A DNA stretch of 64,000 nucleotides, from positions 1 to 64,000 of the forward strand of contig DRHT01000047.1 in NCBI GenBank assembly GCA_011053055.1, written 5' to 3'. Below the pieces are notes generated by a model, which was not told the origin of the DNA, searched no databases, and saw nothing but the letters and a program-made list of their open reading frames with translations. This DNA comes from Halopseudomonas sabulinigri (lineage in GTDB: Bacteria > Pseudomonadota > Gammaproteobacteria > Pseudomonadales > Pseudomonadaceae). Of this stretch, positions 63,944 to 64,000 are shown piece after piece. The stretch's first letter is position 1, and each line of letters begins with the position of its first letter. A program made the position numbers and the translations under genes.

Positions 63944-64000
63944 GAGTGGGCAGGCCATTAAAGACCTAAAGCTTCGGCGGCGACTTAGGTAGGCCAGTCA

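Overview
The window reads as a piece of a gammaproteobacterial chromosome from a pseudomonad (Pseudomonadaceae, perhaps a lower-GC marine or halophilic lineage such as Halopseudomonas; the genus is inference). The reasons are the large-form pstC behind pstS, hexR divergent from zwf, the split two-subunit pyruvate carboxylase with its LysR gene, ybiT, xenA, ArsJ-type arsenic genes and a pseudomonad-type parS sequence. From memory, uvrD, zwf/hexR, the pyc genes, purEK, pst and a CobW gene all lie in the origin-proximal arm of the P. aeruginosa chromosome. The parS-like site near the right end fits an origin-proximal position. No tRNA, rRNA, IS element, prophage or CRISPR array was seen.

Layout. 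1-3.2 kb: pstC (runs off the left edge) and pstS, reading left, with a Pho-box promoter and a terminator between the genes. 3.3-9.2 kb: a YciA-like thioesterase, TRAP permease genes dctQM, lepB, a DCC/DoxX pair, a lipoprotein, and a TRAP binding protein placed apart from its permease. 9.3-14.6 kb: uvrD and a PAS-GGDEF-EAL protein with a degenerate GGDEF motif. 14.6-20.5 kb: zwf and hexR around a HexR box, then a left-reading arsenic operon arsR-arsH-gap-arsJ. 20.5-23.3 kb: a parvulin, an XRE-cupin regulator divergent from a BenE transporter with paired palindromic operators, and a DUF1003 protein. 23.3-26.7 kb: modE divergent from modABC with a ModE box. 26.7-29.0 kb: a membrane-anchored Mrr-like protein, and an ArsR-family gene divergent from xenA.

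29.0-39.5 kb is an iron-uptake block, all reading left: response regulator, histidine kinase, catecholate-type TonB receptor, DUF3649/PepSY/DUF3325 membrane genes, a second TonB siderophore receptor, a second PepSY protein and a 60-residue membrane protein. Three Fur-box-like sites lie at the starts of its units. 39.6-43.7 kb: ybiT, a cold-shock/DUF1294 fusion and an animal-type haem peroxidase. 43.7-47.5 kb: glycerate kinase, GntP permease and CdaR regulator. 47.6-52.4 kb: a small PA3496-like protein, then pycR divergent from pycAB. 52.5-55 kb: beta-carbonic anhydrase and purEK behind a structured leader with an attenuator-like hairpin.

55.2-64 kb: a secreted esterase, an acyl-CoA dehydrogenase divergent from a TetR regulator across a perfect palindrome, a DUF3299 protein, an alpha/beta hydrolase, trmO, a membrane GGDEF cyclase, DUF3301, the parS-like site, a CobW GTPase and a small cysteine-rich secreted protein.

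Themes: central carbon control (HexR/zwf, pyruvate carboxylase with carbonic anhydrase, glycerate use), metal and anion handling (phosphate, molybdate, arsenate, iron) and c-di-GMP turnover. Several genes start with TTG or GTG behind good ribosome sites. I found no wholly unknown multigene system. The best candidates for something undescribed are the purE leader, the XRE-cupin operator pair, the cytosolic haem peroxidase and the inactive-looking Mrr-like membrane protein.
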